Program-made: the position numbers and the translations under genes
The notes under the pieces: model-generated
Seen by the model: the letters and a program-made list of their open reading frames with translations, nothing else
Told to the model about the DNA's origin: nothing
The model's database searches: none
NCBI GenBank assembly: GCA_025617745.1
Contig: CM046868.1
Span: forward strand, 15,814,615-15,878,614
Source of the DNA: Heliocidaris erythrogramma
Lineage: Eukaryota; Echinodermata; Echinoidea; Camarodonta; Echinometridae
DNA length: 64,000 nucleotides
Reading direction: 5' to 3'
In this document: in pieces, positions 1 through 13,537 of the stretch
How positions within the stretch are numbered: position 1 is the first letter of the stretch
How the letters are laid out: each line of letters opens with the position of its first letter

Positions 1-450
1 TGGAATGTAAGTATCACGAGTGCACTTTTGGCGTCGTGACTTTCACTTTATGATGAGATTATGGACAACACGCTTTCAGCATCTTCACATTATGGGCAAG
101 CTCGTAAATCTTAGGTAGATGATAAGAAAAGTAATAAAGTTTCACTGTCTTGAGAAGGGTATAGCGTGGTAATTCAGGTTCCTGGAAGTAATAGAATGCC
201 ACGACAACACTGTTGACGACACATCACACCTCTCTGTTTTACGTGCAAAACAAGTTAATGTTAGTATTAATTTGTAAACAAATCTTTCGGCATATTACTC
301 CCAGTGTTAAAGATCGTATGCTCGATCTGTAATGATCCCAGTCAAGCTTCTTCGCTACTAACCATTGTTCCACGGCGGACCGTTTGAATATTAATGAGTC
401 AGAAAGAAGAGGATCTTGGTATTTGATTCTAGTTCGTCGTGACTTGGCCG

Positions 451-525
451 TGAACCAGAATAGCCTTGTGGTTAAGTCGCTGCCCGGCAAGCAGTAGATG
501 ACAGGTTCGAATCCCGCTGGTTCCA
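451..525 (+). pseudogene. tRNA-like sequence inside dimeric element (unit 1)
   Basis: Six of seven acceptor pairs form between GAACCA and TGGTTC, there is a B box GGTTCGAATCC, and the anticodon-like loop CCGGCAA would read GGC (Ala). The T stem pairs only 3 of 5, and the A box departs from consensus. It is therefore probably a promoter module of the mobile element rather than a working tRNA. Confidence 0.6.
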
Positions 526-740
526 ATTTTTTCTGACTTGTGTTTTTCATTACAGATCGAGCATACGATCTTTAACACTGGGAGTAATATGCCGAAAGAT
601 TTGTTTACAAATTAAAAATTCCTCCCCAGTCAAGCTTCTTCGCTTACTAACCATTGTTCCACGGCGGACCGTTTGAATATTAATGAGTCAGAAAGAAGAG
701 GATCTTGGGTATTTGATTCTAGTTCGTCGTGACTTGGCCG

Positions 741-815
741 TGAACCAGAATAGCCTGGTGGTTAAGTCGCTGCCCGGCAAGCAGTAGATGACAGGTTCGA
801 ATCCCGCTGGTTCCA
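741..815 (+). pseudogene. tRNA-like sequence inside dimeric element (unit 2)
   Basis: Near-identical repeat of the tRNA-like sequence 290 bp upstream, with a single G/T difference in the D arm (CTGGTGG against CTTGTGG). It has the same defective T stem and the same GGC anticodon loop. Confidence 0.6.
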
Positions 816-1204
816 ATTTTTTCTGACTTGTGTTTTTCATTACAGATCGAGCATACGATCTTTAACACTGGAGTAATATGCCGAAAGATTTGTTTACAAA
901 TTAAAAATTCCTCCCCAGTCAAGCTTCTTCGCTTACTAAGTTAATGTTAGGATAAAATGCAGACAATAATGACTACCATACCGTTGAATGTTTCCATTTT
1001 TTCAAACCGAGATCCAATTAGTTTGTTCATATCATGAATCATTATGTTAGGCGTATTCGACTCCCTTGAGCACACAAGCTCCCTGTGGTATACTGGTGAC
1101 GGATGTTGGCTATCAAGCGAAAGGTTCTGGATTCGAACGGCGTTCGGTGCTTACATCCCTGGACAATCACTACAATCTTTTGTGATGAATGACATTTGTG
1201 ATGA

Positions 1205-1460
1205 CTTGACATTAGTATTATTATTAGTAGTAGTAGTATTATCATTATTATTATTAGTAGTAGTAGTAGTAGTAGTAGTAATAGTAGTAGTTGTTGCTGT
1301 TGTTGTAGTAGTAGTGTTAATAGTAAGAGTAGTAGTGGCAGTATAGTATTGTGGTAGTAGTAGAGTAGTAGTAGTAACATGATGATGATGATTATTATTA
1401 CTATCATTATTATCAGCATCACTATCATTATCATTGTTTTGATAATTGCCATCATAGAAG
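1205..1460. repeat. Long trinucleotide tract (TAG/TAT, then ATG/ATC)
   Basis: Imperfect TAG/TTA/GTA repeats run into ATG/ATT repeats. Open frames through it are low-complexity artefacts (poly-Leu/Val/Met/Thr). A tRNA-like fragment with the B-box-like string GGATTCGAAC sits just upstream at about 1083-1180, so this may be an old SINE tail that expanded. Confidence 0.8.
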
Positions 1461-4400
1461 AAAGCGTTTTTTTTAATGACCGTGCTCAACGAAACTTGGT
1501 AGTCGAAAACACCTGTCGCTCATACAAACTTATACCCATTGCCTGCGGGAACCGGGCAGTCCCTGTATTAAGCATATGGGAATGAGATTATTCAGTAGTC
1601 ATTGGGTTAAATTTCATTTAGACCCCCCCCCCCCCCCCCCCTCCATACATACCCATTTCACCCACCAACAAGTTGTAATGCAGCCTACCCTAAATCATGG
1701 ACAAATACGGACTATCGAACTATATTTACAAAATATTGCTTTGGAATTTCTTGCTAATTATTTGCACGAAAACCGACCACAGTTTATCAGTTCAACAAGC
1801 TTCTTCATATTGATCATGGTCTTGTTGATAGCTTCGAAAATTGAAATCCTGTCAGAAATCATTTGTCATGAATGCTAAAACTTAATATGTGTCTATTTCG
1901 TGACAGTGGATTCTTATTGGTATAAAGAGTGCACATGACTTTTGATCTTACTTACGCCTTTTCCTGTCATTTTGTTCAAAAATATACCCACCGCCGTCTT
2001 GTTTGCATAGCTCTAAAGGTTACAATGATTCCTCGGTAAGCAGTTGCCGCTTTGAAACAATTATATTCAAGAAAACATCTGAAGTTGGCCAGATCTTCTT
2101 AGGCAATCTTTTATTAATCATTGACGTCTTGAAATCCGCAGCCAACGATGATGCGTAAAAATTCGACGACCAAGCGGTCACTTCACAATTAAATCCCGCC
2201 GTGCCATCGGGGCCTGAGGACATTCGGTAAAGGTCTGCCATAATACGGCGCATACTCCTACCCGCGGTTTTTATTTGATTTGTCATCTTAAGATTGGAAA
2301 TCATCTTTTGATCTCAACCTAAATCATTTTCTCACTAGATTCTCATTTGGAACTTATTGCGGCCACAAATATGTAAATGTATACCCGGCAACCTGTCTAC
2401 TCGTTGCGTGTTTTCAGGAAGAGCGGTAAACTTAAAAAAGATCTTCAACTTTTTTTTCAGGCTTTCCTTTTCCCCCATTTTTTTAAATATCTATCTTTAT
2501 GTTTCTTTACTCCCCTTCTTATGTATTTTATATTTGTTTTATGATATTAAGTGAAATAACCCTTTTCCCCTTTTCTAATTACCCCAGTTATTATCGGTAT
2601 TTTCTCTGTCAATCCATCTCTTGATGTATATGTGCTAAAGAAATATAATATAAATTTAAGTAATGTTCTTAATTGTTACATTGGAAACATATCTCTTCTT
2701 CTGGCAGAGGAATAAGGTATTTTCTTTTTAACATCTTGGTATTTCTTTACTGAAATAAAGATGACTTATATACTCGACTCTAGGTCAAAAAGGGACCAAG
2801 TTCGGACCCCTGAGTCACTACCATCTTCATAGGGAAAATTTAATCTACACTGCCACTCCGCACCATGTACCAGGAGAGAGTGCGCTATAATGTATGCATG
2901 CGTAATGCGTATGATGCATATTAATTGTATGGAATGTCCCTTGGGATTGGAGATGGTGCACACACCACATGATTATACAGAGGCGTTCTTGAACCGGTGA
3001 CTGGGGTTTTATTCCGAAGCGCTTAATTAATATGTGCTAAAGGACTTTGCACGCTAGAATCAACATTAAAACTGTCAAAAGCTTTAAAATATTATCACAG
3101 CTATACAAACATCATCTATTGAATGTTTCGGCATTATTGGTATGATCAAAGATCTTTGGTATGATCTATATATATGATATATGTAAGCCAACTTATTCCA
3201 TCAGTACATCAATATTTTTCCCACTTTCATGGTGATGGGTTGCAGGTGGCTAAGAATTGTTTTTCGTACTCGTCCACTCTATATATGTGCAGCTGCATCA
3301 TTTGAGCTCGTATAATACCGATGTATATTATTAAATGTTTGTTGCCTTAATCAAATATTGAACCCCACACTCTTTGGAGTACATTTTTCTTCACAAATTG
3401 CTGTGAATTTTAAAAGGATACAAAATTATAATGGGTCAACAATTTTATTTTTAAAATCCATTTTTAGGTAGGGAAAGTGACAGTTTTGTTCTTTGTACAG
3501 AATATTTCATATCGTAAATGTAATAAGGTACACTGGTGTTTCTATAAAAAACGAGTTACTACTGATAACGTTCTTAATAACAATATTGCCATCTTAGATT
3601 TAAATGTGATTCGTTTAGTTGATATTTATTGATATTTGAACAAGAAAAAGAAAAAGAAAAAGTTATAATAATTTGCCAAAAGAATATATAAAAATTGGAA
3701 TTGCCGATCCGTGCAGCTAAAGAAAAGTACCTCACTTTTTTGGCTAGATTGAAAAGTGTCAAAGTTTCCGACAACGATTTGAGGTTTTCGAAAGATATTT
3801 CAAATGGAGATGTAACATCCTCAAACCCACACCACCCCCCCCCCCCCCCCCATAAAAAAACCCCACAACAACAATAACAACATAAAGATGTCCCTGGCTG
3901 TAGTTTTTGCTTAACAGAAACAAAACATCGTCAGTTTTAAATATCTTTCTGATTTATATCTTTTTACTAAGACCAGATAGCATGATTATTCTCCTCCTAA
4001 CGATTGGTTATTTGTTTATGTAATAAAGTCATATATTTTTTATCAAACCGTAGGCATCACATCCCATTCATTTTAGTCTACCATGTCTTTCCGATGATGA
4101 TTTACAATGAATGGTCTTGTCAGCAATGAAAGATCAATGAAAGGTGTACTTCCTTCAATCATTGACTAAAATTGGTGCACTGTTGGAAATTGTGATCAAG
4201 TTGTCTTTGAATGAAATACATGCGGTTGATTTGTGGAAATTCTCATTGTGCTGCTGAGCAAAAAGGCGGGTAAAAATCAACCCTACATAAATCCTCAGGA
4301 TCAGGAGCACGTGCCATAAGCACGACCAGGCTCTATTTAGCCCCACGATGGGCATAATCCCGCTATCTATTTCAATCAGTCGATTGAATTGAATTAAAAC

Positions 4401-6540
4401 GACTGCTGAAACCACCAATCAGCACGCAACATAAAGCATGCCTAAAACTATATCCGTCGGAAAGCTAGAAAAAGTAGCTTGTTTATTGTGTAATATAGAA
4501 ACATTTTTAAGAGTCTTGTTAATTGGATAATTTGATAAGAGCCGACTGCAAAGGATGCAGAATGAAATAAAGACGTGTATTCAGCGGTACGGTGCTTTGC
4601 TTGAGGAACCATCGCTGAACAATGGAGAGCGGTGTTGACAAGAGTGCAGATAACAATTAGCTGCGCATTTTAACAAAAAATAATCCGATGATTTAAATTG
4701 TGGACACATGCGTTGTTTGAATGAAAGACAAACCTCTTAAAATCTGATCTCTTTCTATATGTCAATGAATGGTTTCTAAATAGGCTGGAGCTTTAGTCAT
4801 CATCGCTCAGTATCACGGCGTACAATGTATCTCTTACGCCGAGCTTCATTTGTCGCCGACTTGTGGACGCAGAGGTAATGGCAGCGCTATTGACACAAAC
4901 TCTTAAACCAATTTATTTCGACTAAGGATGCTCTAATTAGGCAAACTTAAAACTAAAAAGGAGAAATACATCATGAGTGATTATAAAATTGATTTGGATA
5001 ATCGCACAGAAAGCAAATCCTCTCTTTTCTATGTACCGATTTTTATCCATCCTTTGCATAAGGTCGGGTAAGATGGAGGCTAAAAGCCTCGCGAATCGTG
5101 GTGAGCGGTATTCGGGTACCGATTAAAAGTCAATTCATTACATTAGCCATAACCTAGATATATCAACCCAGTCCTCAGTTGGGTGTTGGTGAGGTTGATC
5201 GGGAACAAACAGGATGATTAGTATGTATGTAGATCTGTCTATGCAACCATTCCGAGTTTGCAGTCCTTTTGTTTTCTATGTAGTGTTTTGACGTTGATTA
5301 TACTCTTAGGAAACATTAAAAAAATTAATGAAGAGAGAAGACAGTAACATTTTCCTTCAATTCGCACGATTTTCTTTTTAAAAAACACTGTTTATTCCTC
5401 CATTCTCCCCAACTCCATCCTAATGAAAGATAAAGTTTGACTTACACAGATTAAAAAAACAACTCATATTGTTTAAAGGATATGGACAACAAGATAATGA
5501 AATAAATAGTTTACATGGTTTAACAGATGTAATGATACAGATACTGCTTTATACAGAAAATGGTGAAAGGGAATGATTAAACCAGTCATAAAGTCACTCA
5601 CAACGACAATTCCAATATCAAGAATATTTTGTACAAAAATACGGCCTGATGATAAACCAACATGTTGGGACAATTTCAGCAGATATTATTATGTATAATC
5701 CAAGGACTGTTATACGTTCAAAGATAACGACCCTTTTCTCCTAAATTCAATTAGACTGATATAGACCGCTAGAACAGGCAATAAAAGCAATCTGACAATG
5801 CACACTGCTAATTACTGCGATAAAGGCGTATGAAAACGCATAATCTGAGGTAATAATGATTCCATGATTTAAGTCTGAAGCGGCATGCACTCAACTCTTC
5901 AATTCGTGAATTACACGCACTAATGCTACTCTAATTGTCTGCTCTTTGACATCTAAAGCACGTATATTGATTTCGGATTTTCCATAATGTCATAATATAA
6001 ATACATGTATACCTAATATCATCATAGAAATTCACTGGTTTCCAGTTTTAGATATATATCTTTTTTCATATTATTTTAAAAGAGAAAAGTACAAACATAT
6101 TGACATGATATAATTAAAGGGCAAATACAGCGTTTGCTCTGAATGTTAACGAGAAATGGCAAAATATTTTGAACATGAGCCAAAAATATCTAACACTGGA
6201 AAGAAGGAAGGGGTTAGAAAAAAAACACAACGCCGAAGGGTAAAAAGGGGAGCATGTCACTTTTAACTTGTCAAATCTGTTGAAGCGTTTACTTTCTCCC
6301 TAAGATTGTCGTTTATGATGCTAATCTCGGCATTATGTGGGATTTTTTTGTCGTCAAATTCATAAATGCTAGATGGTGCTGCTCTAGACGACGATGAATT
6401 CTCTTCCACCAGCTCCGCGGCTGTGCGGCGCGAAGACCTGTTTCGCAGGCTTCATTGCTCGCACCAGTCAGGCAGAATTCCTATCTTTGCTTTCGCAATC
6501 TTTTGCCGTCCTTCATTTTGTCGACTCCATCGCTCTCTTC
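1461..6540. other. Gene-free AT-rich DNA
   Basis: No exon with convincing splice sites or recognisable protein similarity on either strand. Homopolymer C tracts occur at about 1622-1641 and 3835-3851. Short open frames here (for example minus strand 2020-2304 and 5473-5673) show no supporting features. Confidence 0.5.
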
Positions 6541-6546
6541 CTAAAC

Positions 6547-6680
6547 TTTCATCTCTCTCTCTCTCTCTCTCTCCCTCCCATCTCCCTCTCTCCTCTTTCT
6601 CTCTCTTCTCTCTCTCTTTTCTCTTCTATCTCTCTCTCTTTTCTCTCTCTATTCTCTCTCTCTCTCTTTCTCATCAAGCT
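6547..6680. repeat. (CT)n microsatellite
   Basis: Interrupted CT/CTT tract; a second, poly-C plus CT tract lies at about 7058-7165. Serine/leucine-rich open frames across both are artefacts. Confidence 0.85.
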
Positions 6681-7165
6681 CACCATGTTATTCATATAGT
6701 TTTTCATTCCCTTTTTACCGCCTGTTTCTGTATTTTTCTCTTTCTTTTCTTTTTCTCATAACCTCTCCTTACAAAACTTACTTCTCAATAAAAATTCTAC
6801 AATGAATTTTTGAAATCATTTTTTTTCTGAGGAATTGCCGAAATATTCTATTTCATTTACTTCGCTTTCTATTATTTCTGCCTTTTTTTTTTCTTTCTTT
6901 CTTCATTCCAGCATTTCCTCTACTTATTCTCCACCTCACCTTTACCATTTTGCTTTAATCAACAAATTGCTCTCGGTCTTGGACTTGGTTCTTTCTCAAC
7001 AAATGAACTTTTCTTTATAAACTGTACTGCTATATTCAATAATTGTCCCAAACATCACCCCCCCCCCCCCCGCCCCCTCTCTCTCCCTCTCTCTCCTTTT
7101 CTCTCTCTCTCTATCTCTCCGTCTCACTTTCTCTCCCCTCCCCCCTCTCTCTCATTTTCTCTGTT

Positions 7166-10100
7166 TCCCAATCGTTCCCTTCCCCATTCTGTCATAACCT
7201 CATATCTATCTGGGCGTCTTTCTACTTAAAACACAACTTGAAACACAAGCTCAAATTGCCGGTTATAAATGACATTTTGCCAGCCCTCATTGATAGATAG
7301 TTCGTGGTTCGAATCAATTAACGTTGGACATGAGCAATGCGCAATAATTACCAGCATTCTCTTTGCCTCCTCGTTACGCGCCCTAATCGCTCCTTGATTA
7401 ATTTCCTCCGACTGTCTTTACCATTCTCCTCTAAACGATTCTATTTTCTCGAAAAAGAGAAGAAAATCATCATGTTGGTCTCCCCAATCGCAATCCCCAA
7501 AATCATGAGCAACCAGCGATTGGTATCACGCTCACCAATATTGGGATCGCCGTGGTTCATTTCATGATGTAAGAGACATGGCCAGTGTATTTGGTTCCGT
7601 CCGATGAAATATAAAGAAGATCGGCGTACGATCATATTAAAATCGTATTCATACTTGTAATTGAGGCAATGAAACGTATACGCAATACATGGACTAAACT
7701 ATCCTCTAAAGCACAAGAAGAGACAATAGGAATGACCAACCTTAATAAGATGGCAAAATGAAGCAAGATGTATGCATGATGTCCATTAAGGGCATTTAAG
7801 GATCAATTTGCATTGGCTCATTAAGTTTAAACGACACCCCCTTCCCAACGAAACTCCCTACCAATAAGAAAGTAACTGGCGATGCATTGGGAATAATAAG
7901 ACATTAATAGACTTTTGATCTGAAATTAAAAGCCGACTTGGACTACAGGCAACCAAAATTGTAATTCGAAAACAATCTCTTTTTTTTGGAAGGGTCTTAT
8001 TAGTTCCATTTTCCCTTTTTTCATTCCATTGCTTCACGATTATATTCCCCCCAAAAAAGAAGAAGACGAGGATCTCATAATAAAACTCTCAAGAAATTCG
8101 AAAATTAATTAGTCAAGAAAAGGGGAAAGTGAAGGAAATAAGGAATGTGTACAGCTGGAGAATCCCCAGCTCAATCGGTTATCATGGGTTTAGGAGATAA
8201 AAACACATTATACATATGATAAATATATGGATAATAATACGAATAACATTGGGTTAAAAGCAATTACAGCAAAATATTTCAGGATATATGCGATCAAGTA
8301 GGATTCTGCATTTCAATCACTAATCGCTTAATTTCTTTCTTTTCTTTTTTAACGTGTCTGAGACACGTTTTAGGCTGCGTGCAGGAGAGCGGTGTCTTGA
8401 GCAAGAGATAACGGCAAACTCACGGGTAAGTGAAGCAGCCATGGGCCGTATAATGTTCTCTTTCATGCGCCAGCTCTCAAAAATCAAATTTACAGCATTG
8501 AAAAATGCTTCTCGCTTCACGCCATGCAGCGTGTGCATTTCACAGGGAGATTTCCAACCTTGACTTTCGCGGGGACCGGATGGCGACAATCCACGCACAA
8601 AATTTGATTTTGATGAAAAAAAAGCTGGGCCGCGGAAAGCTATATTTCACATTAATATCATTTTAAGTAATAAACATAAAGAGAGATAATTATGAAGACC
8701 TACAATCGTCATTGCGAGTCATTAAAACATGGCGATATGGGGGTGATGCCCTATATATCGTCCTCTACAAGGCAAACAATTTTATATCTTTATAGATAAA
8801 AACTCTAGTTTTTAAGAAATATGCAACAGATAAACATCCTGCAACAAAAACGCAATAACACCACCAATTTAATACAAAACGTCGAGATAATTTTGTACAT
8901 AATCTTGTTGATAAACATGATCAAAATGTGATTTATGTATCATGTACATTCCTCCCTTTTACATGGTAATAAAAGAAAAATCCCTCAAACATGGTTTGGG
9001 GAGATTGTTATGGATATTAAAGTTGACGTATTTGAGGTGATGGAAATGTTAGGCTGCACGTGCATTCGTTTTCAGTTTGCTAAATTATGACGAATATTTA
9101 ATCAAGTCCGTTGCAATATCTCTTCCCCGTCGCAGTTTACATGAGGCTCGCGCCCGAAAATGTCCCGCGGGCAAACATGGGTTGCAAAAAATCGCGCTCA
9201 ATGCCAGTGCGATCATAACATAAAATGTTTTCATTTTGGTGGATTAAAGGGTCGTTTATCTTCTTATTTTCTAGTTTATCGGAAATCAGAAATGATTGGT
9301 GGCCAATAAGAAAAAGCAAAGGAGGACGGGAGATGATTCAATATAGAATCATGTTTCTGTTTTGCCCCGGAATGTATCGTTATTATTTGGGGGAACTGTT
9401 AAAGATTACCATGTCCACAATTCAAATTGTAACCGCACTTTATAGACCTATTTTTCTCTACAAATGAAAAATCATTAGACAGAATATTATTTGGAGGTTG
9501 GAATATGGTTGAAATATGACAAATCGGACCCGCAGGGTTACTTGAGTTCGAACGTGACTTATAAAATGTAGCCTATATCTTTATGCTTTTTTAGGGTAAT
9601 ATGAATATAATCATATTCATGATTAAATACATGTACATTTCCACTTTGAATTGGGAATAATAATTCTCTCAGAATCATGACTACAGCTTTGAACGTCGGT
9701 TCATTTCTGTGAATATTCTACAGGAGGTTTTCTTTTACTCATAAATTCTTTCTTTAAAGTATTTTTCTTGTATTGGAATCAGCTTCTCAAGGGTGAAAAA
9801 TAAAAGGGGTGACATTTTCAACAGTTTCAAAGCATTTGCAAACAGCCCATGATTCATGATGGCATACAGTGAAAAGAAATCCGAAGGGTTTGGACGAAAA
9901 TACTCGAACTTTCAACAGCCTAATTTCCTCGTTTCACATGTGCATAAAAATGAGGAGATCAATCAAAATTAGGCATATTGTAAATATTAGACTCGTAATT
10001 CAAACATCAAAATACTTTTCACCTCGTATTTTTAAGAGTGTATGACGTTAAATGGTGGATTTATCCGACTGCTTGTCTCGTTTAAGCACATTGCATTCTG

Positions 10101-10390
10101 TAAGTGTCTTTATCTATGTTTAATTTTTGTTTTGTTAATTCAAAAAATAAAATCAGAACGCCGAACATTAAATGAAATATTTGTAATCCGTGAAAAATAT
10201 TATTCTGAGTAACATTAACTCTTACGGCATTTACATTGTATCTTTAAGCATCTAAACATTTAAAAAATTGTGTATTTTCCTTTTTACTTCTTGTTTAGTA
10301 ATATTGCACCCTAGTTAAATGTTTCCGTTCACAATCTGTACAACAGATTAAATTACGAATAGCGAAAGAATTATATGTGTTTATAATCGT
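7166..10390. other. Gene-free DNA
   Basis: No supported gene, RNA or complete mobile element recognised. It lies downstream of the bHLH-PAS exon at 13.5 kb (which reads leftwards), so it is probably intron of that gene. No PAS-domain exon could be identified. Confidence 0.45.
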
Positions 10391-11937
10391 ATCGAAGATC
10401 AAGGCACCATAATATATAGGCCTACTCGGGTTTTTTTTTTTTTTTTTTTGTACACCCATGTTTAAACTATTTTCTCTTAATGCATTGGAAGACATTTTTT
10501 TCACTTTATCATTCATGATGATTTCATTCCCCCCCCCCCCCCCCTATGTACGCACCCCATTGCACAAAACATTAACCACAAGGAAAGGGATTATAACTAA
10601 AAATGATGGAAAGCTGAATAGATAAAATAGCCTACAAGTTCATGCAAGATGGGATCAAGTTTTAAAAGCAAGAAATCAATCGGCATTATTACTATGTATT
10701 GTTACAATCATTTATGAAATAAATGATTATCTGGTTGTATCTCAGAAATCATAGTTTTTAGCGGAATGTTGACCTTAAAATAAAGAGGGTTAAACCTAAT
10801 CAAAAGAAAATATCACAAATATGCATATCGAGGTAACATACATATCATTACATAATTATATTAGATATATACTGCATAAATCTTTATATCCAGAATTAAT
10901 TTTCGTTGCCTTTTAGTGTTTTGTCAGGCATGTTGTAGATGGTTGGTGTTATAGTTTTACCTATAATCAAAAGAAAATATCACAAATATGCATATCGAGG
11001 TAACATATCATTACATAATATTAGATATATACTGGATAAATCTTTATATTCAGAATTAATTTTCGTTGCCTTTTACTGTTTTGTCAGGCATGTTGTAGAT
11101 GGTTGGTGTTATAGTTTTACCTATAATCAAAAGAAAATATCACAAAGATGCATATCGTGGTAACATATATAATCAAATTACTATATTAAAAATATACTGG
11201 ATAATTATTATATTCAGAATTATTTTTCGTTTGCCTTTTAATGTCCTGTCAAGCATGTTTTATTTGATTGGTGTTATAGTATTTTTGTTTTACCTCTAAC
11301 AAACATATAAGATAAGACTTAAACATTTTGGACTTTTTCTCTCTCAAAAAAACATAAGAATACCATTGAATTCCACAAACAATCACAGCGAGTCTAGTGT
11401 TTTTTTAATATCTAGATGTCTTGACATTTATATGTATATAAAGTTCTATTTAATTAAAACTGCAGATATTATGTAGCATTTTTATACGTTGATCGGAAGA
11501 TTTTTTTCGAATATATGCTCGCGTTTTATATTCCCATCATTATTTTCAGTTTTGAACATAATTTATTTCAAAGAAAATAAAAAGACAATGAAAATCTACA
11601 AATTAATCCATTAACTGAAAATCGCAAATGAGGAATTATACAGACTATTAAGTTCAGATAATGTACATGATGATGAAGTTGATATCCTGGATATGTTCAT
11701 TCAAACATCATTTCAGACACATCGAATATCATGGGGACATTACTCGCAGTATTCTCAGCTATCCAAAAAACCCGATTGTTTGGCAATAAACATCCTTCGT
11801 GAAAACGTTTCTAATTGATTTTATAGCAAATAATTTGTCGTCTACCGTAGATGATTTTACTGACGATATTATTTCTACACAAGGATGGTGTCAAGTAGGC
11901 ATAACAATATCTTAAGGTATGGAAGACAACTCTTGGA
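10391..11937. repeat. 1.55-kb tandem duplication, copy 1
   Basis: Starts ATCGAAGATCAAGG and ends ...CTCTTGGA; the adjoining 11,938-13,483 block repeats it almost base for base, homopolymers aside. One visible substitution is ATTATTACTATG against ATTATGACTATG. The junction has only 2-7 bp of shared sequence. It contains no gene. The near-identity means a very recent duplication or an assembly duplicate of two haplotypes. Confidence 0.95.
10796..11290 (+). repeat. Three-unit minisatellite (~160-bp units)
   Basis: Units begin at about 10,796, 10,960 and 11,120 with AATCAAAAGAAAATATCACA and end with GGTTGGTGTTATAGTTTTAC. The third unit is more diverged. The same array recurs in the duplicated block at about 12,340-12,834. 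Confidence 0.85.
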
Positions 11938-13483
11938 ATCGAAGATCAAGGCACCATAATATATAGGCCTACTCGGGTTTTTTTTTTTTTTTTTTTGTAC
12001 ACCCATGTTTAAACTATTTTCTCTTAATGCATTGGAAGACATTTTTTTCACTTTATCATTCATGATGATTTCATTCCCCCCCCCCCCCTATGTACGCACC
12101 CCATTGCACAAAACATTAACCACAAGGAAAGGGATTATAACTAAAAATGATGGAAAGCTGAATAGATAAAATAGCCTACAAGTTCATGCAAGATGGGATC
12201 AAGTTTTAAAAGCAAGAAATCAATCGGCATTATGACTATGTATTGTTACAATCATTTATGAAATAAATGATTATCTGGTTGTATCTCAGAAATCATAGTT
12301 TTTAGCGGAATGTTGACCTTAAAATAAAGAGGGTTAAACCTAATCAAAAGAAAATATCACAAATATGCATATCGAGGTAACATACATATCATTACATAAT
12401 TATATTAGATATATACTGCATAAATCTTTATATCCAGAATTAATTTTCGTTGCCTTTTAGTGTTTTGTCAGGCATGTTGTAGATGGTTGGTGTTATAGTT
12501 TTACCTATAATCAAAAGAAAATATCACAAATATGCATATCGAGGTAACATATCATTACATAATATTAGATATATACTGGATAAATCTTTATATTCAGAAT
12601 TAATTTTCGTTGCCTTTTACTGTTTTGTCAGGCATGTTGTAGATGGTTGGTGTTATAGTTTTACCTATAATCAAAAGAAAATATCACAAAGATGCATATC
12701 GTGGTAACATATATAATCAAATTACTATATTAAAAATATACTGGATAATTATTATATTCAGAATTATTTTTCGTTTGCCTTTTAATGTCCTGTCAAGCAT
12801 GTTTTATTTGATTGGTGTTATAGTATTTTTGTTTTACCTCTAACAAACATATAAGATAAGACTTAAACATTTTGGACTTTTTCTCTCTCAAAAAAACATA
12901 AGAATACCATTGAATTCCACAAACAATCACAGCGAGTCTAGTGTTTTTTTAATATCTAGATGTCTTGACATTTATATGTATATAAAGTTCTATTTAATTA
13001 AAACTGCAGATATTATGTAGCATTTTTATACGTTGATCGGAAGATTTTTTTCGAATATATGCTCGCGTTTTATATTCCCATCATTATTTTCAGTTTTGAA
13101 CATAATTTATTTCAAAGAAAATAAAAAGACAATGAAAATCTACAAATTAATCCATTAACTGAAAATCGCAAATGAGGAATTATACAGACTATTAAGTTCA
13201 GATAATGTACATGATGATGAAGTTGATATCCTGGATATGTTCATTCAAACATCATTTCAGACACATCGAATATCATGGGGACATTACTCGCAGTATTCTC
13301 AGCTATCCAAAAAACCCGATTGTTTGGCAATAAACATCCTTCGTGAAAACGTTTCTAATTGATTTTATAGCAAATAATTTGTCGTCTACCGTAGATGATT
13401 TTACTGACGATATTATTTCTACACAAGGATGGTGTCAAGTAGGCATAACAATATCTTAAGGTATGGAAGACAACTCTTGGAAT
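11938..13483. repeat. 1.55-kb tandem duplication, copy 2
   Basis: Second copy of the block described at 10,391. It ends about 55 bp from the splice donor of the minus-strand bHLH-PAS exon, so both copies lie in that gene's first coding intron. Confidence 0.95.
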
Positions 13484-13537
13484 ACCATGACGATTAATAA
13501 TCTTAGGAATAACTTTCAAAAAAGGGATGCGCCTTAC

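Larger units (their letters stand above)
265..937 (+). mobile_element. Dimeric tRNA-containing element with inverted 5' arm
   Basis: Two head-to-tail units of about 290 bp each contain a tRNA-like sequence. They are preceded by a 67-bp arm (about 269-335) that is the reverse complement of the unit's right end (549-615 and 844-903). The whole block is flanked by a 13-bp direct repeat, AAGTTAATGTTAG (252-264 and 938-950), which I read as a target-site duplication. A third, monomeric relative lies at 52,103-52,414 with the same outer ends. The duplication length and the inverted 5' segment resemble target-primed retrotransposition (twin priming or Penelope-like pseudo-LTRs). No coding capacity is seen. 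Confidence 0.75.

Noticed and set aside
269..335. Possible hammerhead ribozyme in the dimeric tRNA element
   Set aside because: The CTGATGA...GAAA core is not present in the right arrangement; ATGAGTCAGAAAG at about 393 is only superficially similar.
1042..1489. Open frames of Leu/Val/Thr/Asn repeats
   Set aside because: Translation of a trinucleotide tract in several frames.
2020..2304. 94-aa minus-strand open frame with an FYASS string resembling AhR PAS-A
   Set aside because: The match is five residues, surrounding PAS-A pattern is absent, and no supporting splice pattern was found; likely chance.
5473..5673. Minus-strand frame LSQHVGLSSGRIFVQNILDI ending at a GTGAGT donor, considered as a PAS exon of the bHLH gene
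   Set aside because: A stop lies just upstream without an acceptor AG, and the peptide lacks a clear PAS signature.
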